Shown here: positions 1 to 7,135 of the stretch, one piece after another | Position numbering within the stretch: position 1 is the stretch's first letter | Layout of the letters: every line of letters begins with the position of its first letter | NCBI GenBank assembly: GCA_900100595.1 | Contig: FMUA01000021.1 | Coordinates: forward strand, 1 to 43,872 | Direction: 5' to 3' | Origin: Ruminococcaceae bacterium P7 | GTDB taxonomy: Bacteria; Bacillota; Clostridia; Oscillospirales; Acutalibacteraceae | Length of the DNA stretch: 43,872 nucleotides | Program-made: the position numbers and the translations under genes | The notes under the pieces: generated by a model | Databases searched by the model: none | Told to the model about the DNA's origin: nothing | What the model saw: only the letters and a program-made list of their open reading frames with translations

Positions 1-218
1 CCAGCCATAGCGTAATACTGCGCCCAGCTATAGTCAAGGTAAACAAAGACATATCCGGAGAAAACAATATAGGGCTGCGGCTGCCATTTGCCGCCGCGAC
101 GTATCAATCTGTTTTCAAGAGGAACAACCGCCGCGTAACCGCGACTGTTCAGCTCTGCGGCTATCTTTTCTTCATAGCCTGTTCTGACCTGAAGAACATA
201 CCACTTGTGCTTTGTCAT
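1..218 (-). CDS. NusG/LoaP-like transcription elongation factor, N-terminal part (runs off the window)
   Basis: The first 72 codons read as a NusG N-terminal (NGN) domain: KWYVLQVRTGYEEKIAAEL at residues 5-23, a VPL segment after it, and the hallmark SGYVFVYLD near residue 54-62. NusG paralogues of the LoaP/RfaH type bind RNA polymerase and promote processive antitermination of a specific operon. The ATG overlaps the stop of the upstream gene (ATGA) and has an AGGAGG site, so it is translationally coupled to the gp27-like gene of a Mu-like prophage. The C-terminal KOW domain lies outside the window and cannot be confirmed. It could instead be a horizontally carried generic NusG. A role in late phage transcription is inference. 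Confidence 0.8.
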   Translation of the reverse strand, partial: MTKHKWYVLQVRTGYEEKIAAELNSRGYAAVVPLENRLIRRGGKWQPQPYIVFSGYVFVYLDYSWAQYYAMA

Positions 219-775
219 ACGGTTTCCTCCTTTGCCTGTGCTTTAAGACGGTTGATTTCATCCATCAGTTCCGTATACAGACGCGGATTGCTTTTGCGGA
301 TTTCATAGATAGAGCTTTGCAGCTCTTCCAGCGCGATCTGCTTTTCGCTCTTGATTTCAATATCACATTTTTTCTTATATGCGACAGCACGGCTTAGGGC
401 AGTTGCCTGATTAAGCAGCTTTTCGGGAGAGATATCGTCAAAGCCCGTTTCTCCAAGCTGGGACAGCGCTTCAAACACCTTTTGGGATGATAGACGGAGA
501 ATAGCTTCGGCGGGATCCAAATCAGGATAACGTTCCGTTTCGGTGAGAATCATGCGGAAATTCTCCTGGGCGATGCGGAGCTGCTGCGCGCTGGCGAGAA
601 AACGCTGCGCGTATCGGCTGACCGCTGCCTGAGAAAGCACCTCGCCGTTATCGGCAAGATATCCGACGATTTCACGGTAGGTCTGACCGCTGATAAGCAT
701 TTGATCTACCGTTTCTTTGAGATCAGGCGGCAGCTTGTCAATTTTGCCGACCGCCCGGCGGGTACGGACAGCCAT
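215..775 (-). CDS. DUF3486 family protein (Mu gp27-like)
   Basis: A 186-residue protein. Its start AVRTRRAVGKIDKLPP, followed by a predicted helix-turn-helix-like stretch (SGQTYREIVGYLADNG, then QAAVSRYAQRF), is typical of DUF3486, the family of Mu gp27. Family members sit directly before the terminase large subunit and are thought to be packaging-associated, perhaps the small terminase. The open frame extends further upstream, but the ATG at 775 has a GGAGG site and lies next to the stop of the preceding gene, so I chose it. The C-terminal third is charged and helical. It belongs to a compact leftward late operon. Confidence 0.75.
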   Translation of the reverse strand: MAVRTRRAVGKIDKLPPDLKETVDQMLISGQTYREIVGYLADNGEVLSQAAVSRYAQRFLASAQQLRIAQENFRMILTETERYPDLDPAEAILRLSSQKVFEALSQLGETGFDDISPEKLLNQATALSRAVAYKKKCDIEIKSEKQIALEELQSSIYEIRKSNPRLYTELMDEINRLKAQAKEETV

Positions 776-776
776 A

Positions 777-1106
777 TCAAACCTCCACCGAGTTGTCGGT
801 GATCGTTCCGTCGAGGATTTTAATGCCCTTCTGTGACAGCTTTGCTTCCAGCAGTTCATAGGATACGTCAGCGATATCAGCAGGCTCCTTTGTCTTAATT
901 TTGCGGAGAAGAATGTACTCAGAAAGATAGAGATAGTTGACAGAATCAACAAATTCGACCTCCGGAACCTTTCCCATCACAAACTTGATATCCTCAAGCT
1001 TGACATACTTACTCCGAAGAATGTTAATGTTACGCAGCACATCGCCGTTATTCTCACGAAAGTGCTTTGCCTTAATTGCCTGCAGGTATTCTCTTTCGTT
1101 ATCCAT
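777..1106 (-). CDS. Small Mu-like phage protein in the gp26 position
   Basis: A 109-residue acidic/basic mixed helical protein beginning MDNEREYLQAIKAKHF, with no membrane segment and no recognisable catalytic motif. It occupies the position of Mu gp26, between the gp25-like membrane protein and the gp27-like protein. Its start overlaps the end of the upstream gene by 8 bases and an AAGGAG site precedes it. I do not recognise a family with certainty; a structural or packaging accessory role is suggested by position only. Confidence 0.6.
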   Translation of the reverse strand: MDNEREYLQAIKAKHFRENNGDVLRNINILRSKYVKLEDIKFVMGKVPEVEFVDSVNYLYLSEYILLRKIKTKEPADIADVSYELLEAKLSQKGIKILDGTITDNSVEV

Positions 1107-1440
1107 TGCCGTGCATCTCCTTGATTAAATCCAGAATCAGCTTATTCTGCCCCTTGATTTCTTCCTTGACCTCAGCGATAGAATTGCAGAAATCGCGCTT
1201 TGTCAGGCAGGTATCCTTAATCTGCTCTACGTCGCTCTGAAGCTTGGAGATGGATTTGTTTACATCTGTTTTCAAATCTTTCATCTCGTCCTTGGTGACA
1301 TAGGTTCTTTTGATTTCATTGATTGATTTCTCGTGGTCATCCGCCTGATTGATGGTGCGTTTCAAAAAGAAACTGATAATGGTTACTGCCATAGAAACAA
1401 TCAGTCCGAAAATCCACCATGTGTCTGCTCCAAAATTCAT
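1099..1440 (-). CDS. Membrane-anchored coiled-coil protein (Mu gp25/DUF2730-like position)
   Basis: A 113-residue protein with one N-terminal membrane segment (WWIFGLIVSMAVTIISFFL, residues 8-26) followed by a long heptad-type helical region (INEIKRTYVTKDEMKDLK onward) that looks like a coiled coil. Mu gp25 (DUF2730) has the same plan, membrane anchor plus coiled coil, and the same place at the start of the late genes. The ribosome site is TGGAG, 6 bases before the ATG. Its exact function is unknown; coiled-coil anchor proteins of this type are sometimes linked to lysis. It is the first gene after the dyad at 1451-1492. Confidence 0.65.
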   Translation of the reverse strand: MNFGADTWWIFGLIVSMAVTIISFFLKRTINQADDHEKSINEIKRTYVTKDEMKDLKTDVNKSISKLQSDVEQIKDTCLTKRDFCNSIAEVKEEIKGQNKLILDLIKEMHGNG

Positions 1441-1450
1441 GTTTTACTCC

Positions 1451-1492
1451 AAAAAATAAGGTATTATTAAGCTGTAACTCAATAATACCTTA
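1451..1492 (-). terminator. Perfect 12-bp dyad with T-run between mor and the late genes
   Basis: TAAGGTATTATT (minus strand) pairs with AATAATACCTTA over 12 bases with a 12-base loop, followed on the minus strand by six T residues. That is a complete intrinsic terminator for the early/middle transcript ending with the Mor-like gene. Mor family proteins also bind dyads, so the repeat could double as the activator site. Only about 10 bases separate it from the ribosome site of the next gene, which leaves no room for a promoter downstream of it. Confidence 0.7.
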
Positions 1493-1529
1493 TAAATCGG
1501 AACGTTCGTAGAGGAAATATTTCCCCGAA

Positions 1530-1844
1530 TCAATAATCAAATAAGCTCATCTGTCCTTCAGGCGGTCGGGAACGCATGGCGTCAATCAAATCTACGCATA
1601 TCATGCGGATGTATCTTTCTGACAGATTATACTCTCTCGCCAACTGATCGGAGTTGTAACCGTTGAATTTTTCCCGGATATCGTTATTGCGCTGAACCTT
1701 GATTATCTCGCTGTACTTCTGCACATAGATATTGTCGCCGCCGAAATGCAGAGAAAGCTTGATATAATTCTCAACGCCAATCAATTCGGCGATTTCCCGT
1801 TGAGTGCCATATAAATCTTCCAGTCTAATCTGCTGTTCTGACAC
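1530..1844 (-). CDS. Mor transcription activator family protein
   Basis: A 104-residue protein resembling Mor/C of Mu-like phages: an N-terminal dimerisation part with QREIAELIGVENYIKLSLHFGG and a C-terminal helix-turn-helix, DQLAREYNLSERYIRMI. Mor binds dyad DNA and activates middle or late phage promoters. The frame continues upstream to an ATG at 1871, but a GTG at 1844 has a near-perfect AAAGGAGG site 7 bases before it, so GTG is the likely start. It ends in MSLFDY and closes the leftward early gene block; a perfect dyad with T-run follows. Confidence 0.8.
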   Translation of the reverse strand: MSEQQIRLEDLYGTQREIAELIGVENYIKLSLHFGGDNIYVQKYSEIIKVQRNNDIREKFNGYNSDQLAREYNLSERYIRMICVDLIDAMRSRPPEGQMSLFDY

Positions 1845-2334
1845 CGTCCTTCCTCCTTTGCGCGTTGGCAACGTATTTTTTTAGTATCTCAATCAGCTTC
1901 ACACCTTGCTGATATGTCAGCCAGCGGAACGGCTGTCTGGCAATGCAGTCTATATGAATTTCCTTGCGGATAATACCGCAGAGTCTGTCGCCAAGACGCG
2001 CCGCAGACGGCTTTTCATCAAGCTTTTCCAGTTGATACATCAGCCGCCACACCTTGCGCTGTTGTCCGTCCGACATCATTCCTCTGCCGCTCTCTTCATA
2101 TTTTTTGGCTTTGAACGGATGGGAGGGAGGCTCTTCGAGGTTCTGCGTCTTTATCTGTTCCGCAAGAGCTTTTACCACCTCGTGATACTCGCTCTCGGTC
2201 AGACTGCGGATGCTTTCCTTTTGTGTGATCCGAAAAACCAGCGCGTGAAGCATATCATCTCTGTTGCCGCTTTCCAGTATTCCAAGCCGTGCACCCATCG
2301 CGTAAACGCGCTGGATCTGAGATTTTTTAATCAT
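1825..2334 (-). CDS. DUF1018 / gp16 (GemA-like) phage regulatory protein
   Basis: A 169-residue protein with the gp16/GemA signature. The N-terminal half begins KKSQIQRVYAMGARLGI, and the C-terminal half has MMSDGQQRKVWRLMYQLEK followed by FRWLTYQQGVKLIEILK. Mu GemA is an early protein reported to modulate host gene expression and DNA topology; DUF1018 proteins are near-universal in Mu-like prophages. The start overlaps the upstream gene by 8 bases with only a weak ribosome site, suggesting translational coupling. The end overlaps the mor gene. Confidence 0.8.
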   Translation of the reverse strand: MIKKSQIQRVYAMGARLGILESGNRDDMLHALVFRITQKESIRSLTESEYHEVVKALAEQIKTQNLEEPPSHPFKAKKYEESGRGMMSDGQQRKVWRLMYQLEKLDEKPSAARLGDRLCGIIRKEIHIDCIARQPFRWLTYQQGVKLIEILKKYVANAQRRKDGVRTAD

Positions 2335-2986
2335 CGCTGTTTACCGTCAGCTGAAGTTTGGTACTGTCATCGACAATGAAAGCAGCGTTGATTTTTGCGA
2401 TAATTTTGTCAGCAGCCTCTTCATCGGCGGCGCCGTTCAGCTGCATCAGTCTGCAAAACTCCTCCCAGACAGCTGCTTCGTAAATCAGGAAAGCATAGTC
2501 CAGCGCGTCGATTTTGCTGAGAGAAGTGAACTTGAGGATATTCTCAACATCCTTGTCATAGTTTCTGCCTTTGCACTTCTTAAGGAGCTGCTTGCGCTCC
2601 TCGTCAGTGATACCGTTGATCTGACTGATAACCTCCGCAATGGTCGCTTTGGTATAATCGCCCTTTCGGATTGCTGTGAGCATTCTCGCAGCGGAAGAGG
2701 AGATGGAATAATCTTTCTTCTCGGTAACAATAGCGTCATACGCCTTTCCGAAGATTTCGGGAAGATACGCATGGGCATTGTAAATGACCTTAAGGCTTTC
2801 AGCATTTACAACCTTTACCTCGGCGTCGGATCCGGAATAGGTAACGCTCTTGTACTTAGTACTGTCAAGGTCGGATTCACAGGTAATGATTATTTCGGCT
2901 TCCAGCCGTTCTTTTTCCTTTTTCAAAGCATCCTGCTGCTTTTTAATAGCTGCAAGACGGTCTATTTTCGCGGTTAAATCAGTCAT
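2327..2986 (-). CDS. Phage early protein with N-terminal coiled coil, unknown function
   Basis: A 219-residue protein. Residues 1-40 form a strongly charged heptad helix (KIDRLAAIKKQQDALKKEK), a beta-rich middle follows (YKSVTYSGSDAEVKVV), and the C-terminus is helical with no enzyme motif. The nearest ATG upstream (2995) overlaps the AAAGGTGG ribosome site itself, so the ATG at 2986 is preferred. It overlaps its neighbours on both sides, as expected in a coupled phage operon. I do not recognise the family; host-nuclease inhibitor (Gam-like) proteins of Mu phages are also coiled-coil and occupy this neighbourhood, but the similarity is only in shape. Confidence 0.6.
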   Translation of the reverse strand: MTDLTAKIDRLAAIKKQQDALKKEKERLEAEIIITCESDLDSTKYKSVTYSGSDAEVKVVNAESLKVIYNAHAYLPEIFGKAYDAIVTEKKDYSISSSAARMLTAIRKGDYTKATIAEVISQINGITDEERKQLLKKCKGRNYDKDVENILKFTSLSKIDALDYAFLIYEAAVWEEFCRLMQLNGAADEEAADKIIAKINAAFIVDDSTKLQLTVNSDD

Positions 2987-3236
2987 TGACAACATCCACC
3001 TTTGATAAAATTTTCTTGGCGCAGCCCATGCAGATGATAATGTTGTCTATAGTAAGAATATCTGTCATAGAGCCGCAGAAACGGCAGCTCGGCGCCGCCG
3101 GTGTAATCAGAACACTTCCGTCAGGACGGGCGTCAATTGCAACGCCATTTCCTGAGAACAACCCTGCTTCCGCTCTGATCTCTTTGGGAATCGTTACAGA
3201 GCCGTTCTTGTTGATTTTTTTGAATTTCTTATCCAT
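2979..3236 (-). CDS. AbrB/SpoVT-like regulator with C-terminal zinc-ribbon half
   Basis: An 85-residue protein. Residues 7-46 match the SpoVT/AbrB swapped-hairpin DNA-binding fold (INKNGSVTIPKEIRAEAGL, then V-I-A-D-G-S-V-L-I-T-P). Residues 51-72 carry two cysteine pairs, CRFC and CMGC, likely one zinc site. AbrB-like proteins dimerise through the hairpin and act as transition-state or phage regulators. The zinc half probably adds dimer or partner contacts. The ATG lies at the end of a GGAGG leader (spacing about 5). It stands between the MuB-side genes and the coiled-coil gene. Confidence 0.75.
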   Translation of the reverse strand: MDKKFKKINKNGSVTIPKEIRAEAGLFSGNGVAIDARPDGSVLITPAAPSCRFCGSMTDILTIDNIIICMGCAKKILSKVDVVND

Positions 3237-3322
3237 GCTTTCGCCTCCTGTTGTTTGTCCTCACTCTGCATTTATACGGGCTTGTGACCGTTCCCGAAGG
3301 AGCTGCATTAAGGAGCAGGGGG

Positions 3323-3547
3323 TTAACCCTGCTTTTTCGGCTTTTCCATCCGCTTGACCTTACTGATGTGTTTGTACTCCCCGCGAAGCATCCAGCCAAG
3401 CCAAACCAGTAAGCCCACCATTGGGATAAAGAAGATTTCTCCACCCATAGAAGCTGTTCTGATACTGAGCTGACCGAATGCCGACGCCATAACGACTCCC
3501 GTGCTCAGACCTGTTGCCAATAGCAACAGCGTTGTTTTGATTTTCAT
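3323..3547 (-). CDS. Small two-helix membrane protein
   Basis: A 74-residue protein with two hydrophobic helices: KTTLLLLATGLSTGVVMASA near the start and FFIPMVGLLVWLGWML in the second half, ending in a basic tail (KRMEKPKKQG). The ATG at 3547 has GGAGG at a proper spacing; the longer frame to 3574 lacks one. No family is recognised. It sits directly after MuB. The 86 bases between it and the AbrB-like gene hold no convincing gene. Confidence 0.6.
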   Translation of the reverse strand: MKIKTTLLLLATGLSTGVVMASAFGQLSIRTASMGGEIFFIPMVGLLVWLGWMLRGEYKHISKVKRMEKPKKQG

Positions 3548-3570
3548 TTTCGTCCCTCCAAATGATATTA

Positions 3571-4488
3571 TCAATAGACGTTAAGTCTCATTGCTTTTGC
3601 CACCGCAAACAGTCCGCTGTAGGTGATATTGCCGTTATCAATCGCGTTGGAAAATACATTGCCCGCGCCTCTGAGTCCCTGTTCGCTCCGCGCAATACCG
3701 AGGATCAGCTGCGTCGCCTTTTCGTCGGCAGCAATCGCAGGGAAGAGAAGCCGGATATCGCGATCAGAAATTGAAGCGGTATGTCTGACCTCAGTGAGCT
3801 TGGTGCGGTTTCGGATCTGTGCGAACGCTTCCTTGCTTCTGCCCGTGTTGGTTACTGTCTCGATGTTGCCGACCAGGCAAATACCGAGGAGCGGATTGTT
3901 GTCGAAGAAAGCCCTGATGGCTTCAATAGTTTTAATCGGAAGGTGCTGTGCTTCATCGATGATCAGCACCTTGCGTTCCCCGGAAAATGTATCGGAAAGC
4001 CGGAACCACATTTCGTCTTTGCGACCGCTTGCCGTTACCTTGAGCGCCTTGCAGAGCAGTTTGAGAAAAGCGTTCAGTGTCACGAGACACGGATTAACAG
4101 TGACGTAGACAGCAGATGACGGATAATCCTCCGCGTATTTCTTGCATGCCATCGTTTTGCCGATTCCGGCGTCGCCGCACTCAATCGCTAAGCCGCCCTT
4201 AAGGTGACAAAGTCTGATTGTTTCATAGACGCCCTCGCTGATGCTCGTGGGCTTGTACTCCTCGTTGACTGCCGCGCTTCTGAGATTCTCCGCAGCTTCG
4301 CGGTTTCTGAACTTTTCCTCGAGGGAACTTTCAAAATCGGTGAGATTTCCCTTGAATTTGTTGTTGAGATACTGCGATATGTACGCTGATGACCAGCCAA
4401 GCGCCTGAGCCGCCTTGTTTTGAGAGCCGTCGCATTCGTCCTTGATGTATTGTCTGAGCTTTGCCTGTAATTCGGGATTAGGTGTCAT
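3571..4488 (-). CDS. MuB-like AAA ATPase, target-DNA activator of transposition
   Basis: A 305-residue protein. Residues 1-45 form a helix-turn-helix (NKAAQALGWSSAYISQYL), and the AAA core has Walker A GDAGIGKT at 105-112 and Walker B VLIIDEAQ at 174-181, followed by a sensor-like GNIETVTN. MuB polymerises on target DNA with ATP, brings MuA to the target and gives target immunity; phage lambda-type control is not involved. A GGAGG site precedes the ATG and the muA gene ends only 3 bases upstream, so the two are co-transcribed and probably translationally coupled, as in Mu. Confidence 0.9.
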   Translation of the reverse strand: MTPNPELQAKLRQYIKDECDGSQNKAAQALGWSSAYISQYLNNKFKGNLTDFESSLEEKFRNREAAENLRSAAVNEEYKPTSISEGVYETIRLCHLKGGLAIECGDAGIGKTMACKKYAEDYPSSAVYVTVNPCLVTLNAFLKLLCKALKVTASGRKDEMWFRLSDTFSGERKVLIIDEAQHLPIKTIEAIRAFFDNNPLLGICLVGNIETVTNTGRSKEAFAQIRNRTKLTEVRHTASISDRDIRLLFPAIAADEKATQLILGIARSEQGLRGAGNVFSNAIDNGNITYSGLFAVAKAMRLNVY

Positions 4489-4491
4489 AAA

Positions 4492-6450
4492 TTATTCCTC
4501 CAGTCTTTTCTCTATATTCCGAATCATTTTTGCTTTATCCATTGTCACAACCTCCGTCTGACCAACAGCCAGCTTCATATCATCGGAGGTTTCGTTTGCA
4601 CTGAACAGTTTAACTACCTTCGGCTGAACATCATGTGCGTTCGCCTTGTTCTCCTCAGCAGCGGCAAGCACAAGCTCCAGCGCGGTTTTCTTGCCGAGAC
4701 TTGTAACGGCGGTTGCTTTCAACTGTTCTCTGGTAAGTTTCTCGAAGGAGCGGGTTTTCTTCATCGCCTGGGCGATCGCGTCCTTGGAAGCGCCGTATTC
4801 AAGAATAGCGTCATTGTCTGCGGGAACCGTCATCAGGTAATTGTCGTTAATATCATAAACGCGCACGGCAGACATGTTTTCGGGATCATACCGACAATAT
4901 ACCGATTCTCCGAAATACCTCATTTTAAGGTCGTCATTATAGTAATCAACTCTTTCTCCTGCGACTATAACGTGAACGCCGCGTCTGCCAACTTTTTGGC
5001 TGCGTGTACTGCGCATGAGAAGAAGATTCAAATCAGCTTCTGATGCGACGCGCTTTTCGTGCAGGTTTTCCTCAAAAACGCTCATTCTGGTTTTTCCGCT
5101 GTCTGCATTTACAGCTCCGGAATACGTTTTTTCGTTAAAGTAGTAGGTTAAGATATCCTCAACAGCGTTAGTGAACTCTTCATCAGTCGGAATGTTATCT
5201 GTTTTGAGTACTTTTTTGAGCCGTTCAGGCTTCTCCAGCACGTTGCCGCCTGTATAAGTTGGAAACAGTTTTGACAACCGTTCCTTAACATCGCGGAAGC
5301 GGCGTTCGATGATTTTTGCCTTCGCGTTCCTGACAATAGCGTTTGTCATGTGGATGCCGAGACGTTGGAACACAGGCGGTGGGTTGAACTCATTCTTAGT
5401 GCTTTTCTTCTGCCTGTGACCGAGTCCGCCGACGTCGCGCGTCAGAAACTCGCGTCCGTTATCCACATAGATATTATCGGGAATTCCGTATTTCAGAATC
5501 CCTTTCCGCAGCGCGATCAGCGTCGCCTGAGAGGATGGAGCTGAGGTAACATAACATCCTGTGAAAATTCCTGACCTTGCGTCAAAAAAAGCTGTGAGAT
5601 AAAGTCGGTGAACTTTGCCGCCCTCGTCTTTTGTCATAACGTCAAATGTATGGTTATCTGCAATCCACCATTCGTTACTCGTCATTCCCTCGTAAGTTCG
5701 TCTGATGTAGGTGCCGCAGCGGTCATTAAACGCCTTCATGCCCTCGCGCCCCATGATTTCAAGCGGCTTCGGAATATCTCTCTGCACCTTTCGGTAAAAG
5801 CTGGAATAATCGGGCAGCGGCAAGTATTGAGGAGCTTCCTGTCGAATCCACATCTCCGTATATTCCATACATGCCTGGATGCTGTACTGTGCCTCGTCGA
5901 GATAGAAGTATAAGAAGCATTCCCATGCAACGTCGGGGATTGATGAAGTTCCCTTTTTCCAACTCCCGCGATTGTCAAGCAATCCAGCCAGATCATCTGC
6001 TTTTAAAGAGGCTTTTTTACGGTATAAAATACCCTTTGAAATGTTCAAGCCGGGGTTCACATTTTGCTGGAGCCTGACAAACTTCTCAGTTGCGGGTACC
6101 TTCTGGAGCTTTGATTCAGCGCAGTATTCATCCCATGACTTGATTATCCCCATCCAAAGAGCTATCTGTTCACGCTGATCGGCAGTGAACTCATCAAGCT
6201 CCTTGTGTGGTCGAACCGTCTTTGGCTTCCGTTTCGGGAGAAGCGCGTCGGGTATTTCTCTGCCGTGGGATTTATAGTAGCGCAGCTGCTCCTGTTGGGT
6301 TAAGGAAGATAACTGCACAAACAATTTCTCTCTATTATTTGAGGTTAATTCTTTCTTACCCTCTATTTTTCCTTCAAAAATAAGCATTCGTATGTAACGT
6401 TCTGAACACCCCTTGAGTTCAGCTGCTTCAGTTGTTGTAAGATAAATCAT
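4492..6450 (-). CDS. MuA-like DDE transposase
   Basis: A 652-residue protein when started at the ATG at 6450. It opens with a helix-turn-helix (TTTEAAELKGCSERYIRML). The integrase-like core has the catalytic triad at about D265 (WWIADNHTFD), D330 (IYVDNGREF) and E382 (AKIIERRFRDVKE), and a C-terminal beta-barrel and tail follow, as in the Mu transposase C-terminal domain. It catalyses replicative transposition of the phage. The frame stays open upstream to 6576, but that stretch is a hammerhead ribozyme, and a GGATGTGAG ribosome site precedes 6450. It is followed immediately by muB. Confidence 0.93.
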   Translation of the reverse strand: MIYLTTTEAAELKGCSERYIRMLIFEGKIEGKKELTSNNREKLFVQLSSLTQQEQLRYYKSHGREIPDALLPKRKPKTVRPHKELDEFTADQREQIALWMGIIKSWDEYCAESKLQKVPATEKFVRLQQNVNPGLNISKGILYRKKASLKADDLAGLLDNRGSWKKGTSSIPDVAWECFLYFYLDEAQYSIQACMEYTEMWIRQEAPQYLPLPDYSSFYRKVQRDIPKPLEIMGREGMKAFNDRCGTYIRRTYEGMTSNEWWIADNHTFDVMTKDEGGKVHRLYLTAFFDARSGIFTGCYVTSAPSSQATLIALRKGILKYGIPDNIYVDNGREFLTRDVGGLGHRQKKSTKNEFNPPPVFQRLGIHMTNAIVRNAKAKIIERRFRDVKERLSKLFPTYTGGNVLEKPERLKKVLKTDNIPTDEEFTNAVEDILTYYFNEKTYSGAVNADSGKTRMSVFEENLHEKRVASEADLNLLLMRSTRSQKVGRRGVHVIVAGERVDYYNDDLKMRYFGESVYCRYDPENMSAVRVYDINDNYLMTVPADNDAILEYGASKDAIAQAMKKTRSFEKLTREQLKATAVTSLGKKTALELVLAAAEENKANAHDVQPKVVKLFSANETSDDMKLAVGQTEVVTMDKAKMIRNIEKRLEE

Positions 6451-6472
6451 CTTCTCACATCCTTTGCGACCT

Positions 6473-6528
6473 ATCATCATCAGAACAGGGAGGTCATTTC
6501 CTGTTGACCGCCTTGCGGCGGTTTCGAC
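6473..6528 (-). ncRNA. Type II hammerhead ribozyme upstream of muA (copy 1)
   Basis: Read on the minus strand: GUC, then GAAA, a 6-bp stem III (ACCGCC/GGCGGU) with a GCAA tetraloop, the cleavage triplet GUC, a 6-bp stem I (AACAGG/CCUGUU) with a 10-base loop, then CUGAUGA. All core positions (C3-A9, G12, A13, A14, the A15.1-U16.1 pair, C17) are present, in the order of an open-stem-II hammerhead. Stem II is short (GUC with GAU) after one extra U. Predicted cleavage is between 6506 and 6505, leaving muA mRNA with a 5' hairpin ahead of its ribosome site at about 55 bases from the start codon. Confidence 0.82.
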
Positions 6529-6541
6529 TGTGTGGTATAAT
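6513..6541 (+). promoter_or_regulatory. Promoter for the rightward gene at 6565
   Basis: TTGCGG at 6513-6518 and a perfect TATAAT at 6536-6541, with a 17-base spacer. It fires rightward, against the early operon, and its -35 box lies inside the DNA of the hammerhead on the other strand. The expected start near 6548 leaves a 17-base leader before the ATG at 6565. Confidence 0.6.
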
Positions 6542-6564
6542 TGTCTGGGGAAGGGGGTGAAACT

Positions 6565-6819
6565 ATGAGTATTCATGCGTATGATATTGCTAAGTCTGCA
6601 ACCGAATTTGCGAATATAATGCTGACAGATAAGATGAAAAATGACAATGAGTTTTCATATTCCAATTTAGAAAATATAATTGAGAATATATTTGCAACAA
6701 AGTTTGCTCATGATTATACGATAAATGTTGCACTGGGTTCAATTATTTCTTATCATAATCAGCTTAGAGAAAAACTAATCGCTGACTTTAACATTGACAT
6801 TGGTGAAATTAACGCCTAA
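6565..6819 (+). CDS. Small counter-oriented phage gene, unknown function
   Basis: An 84-residue acidic protein (begins MSIHAYDIAKSATEFANIML), A+T-richer than its neighbours, with a helical profile and no membrane segment. It has its own TATAAT promoter and a GGGGGTGA ribosome site 5 bases before the ATG. It runs against the leftward early operon and its last 45 bases overlap the 3' end of the gene on the other strand, so the two transcripts are antisense there. I do not recognise a family. It may be a lysogeny or moron gene, expressed from the prophage independently of the lytic operon. Confidence 0.55.
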   Translation: MSIHAYDIAKSATEFANIMLTDKMKNDNEFSYSNLENIIENIFATKFAHDYTINVALGSIISYHNQLREKLIADFNIDIGEINA

Positions 6820-7116
6820 TTTTCCAATTGCTGATGTAATCATTTCTTTGTTACATGTGTATACTGGTAAAACCACTCTTTCATTTTCAGTGGAGGGCTT
6901 TGGACTATGTAAAAATATCTCTTTCACATGATTAATCTGCTCCGGTGTAAGCCCTGTATCCTCATACTCGCATAATCTTGTTAGCATCTCTCGAATCGGG
7001 CAGTCCTCGCAAAAATCATACTCCTCACATCCGCTGATAAGCAGGCAAATATCGCCGAGCTGTTTCGAGGGTACTGCATTGCCGGTTATGGTACTGCGCT
7101 GTGTTAATCGTTCCAT
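6775..7116 (-). CDS. Small early phage protein with a cysteine cluster and EDTGLTPEQI motif
   Basis: A 113-residue protein beginning MERLTQRSTITGNAV, with four cysteines in CEEYDFCEDC plus an earlier one, then LCEYEDTGLTPEQI. This layout (MERLT... , a cysteine pair, then CEYEDTGLTPE) recurs in many Firmicutes phage and conjugative-element hypothetical proteins of unknown role. The start at 7116 is fixed by AAAGGAG and by the hammerhead ending 20 bases upstream; the frame to 7206 is ribozyme sequence. Its 3' end overlaps the rightward gene by 45 bases. Confidence 0.65.
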   Translation of the reverse strand: MERLTQRSTITGNAVPSKQLGDICLLISGCEEYDFCEDCPIREMLTRLCEYEDTGLTPEQINHVKEIFLHSPKPSTENERVVLPVYTCNKEMITSAIGKLGVNFTNVNVKVSD

Positions 7117-7135
7117 ATTTTCTCCTTTCCGGTCT

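Noticed and set aside
3229..3444. 71-codon leftward frame between the small membrane protein and the AbrB-like gene
   Set aside because: It overlaps the membrane-protein gene in another frame and has no ribosome site or domain.
6451..6576. Longer MuA start including a 42-residue N-terminal extension
   Set aside because: The extra codons are the hammerhead sequence; the similar peptide upstream of the gene at 7116 is due to the second ribozyme copy.
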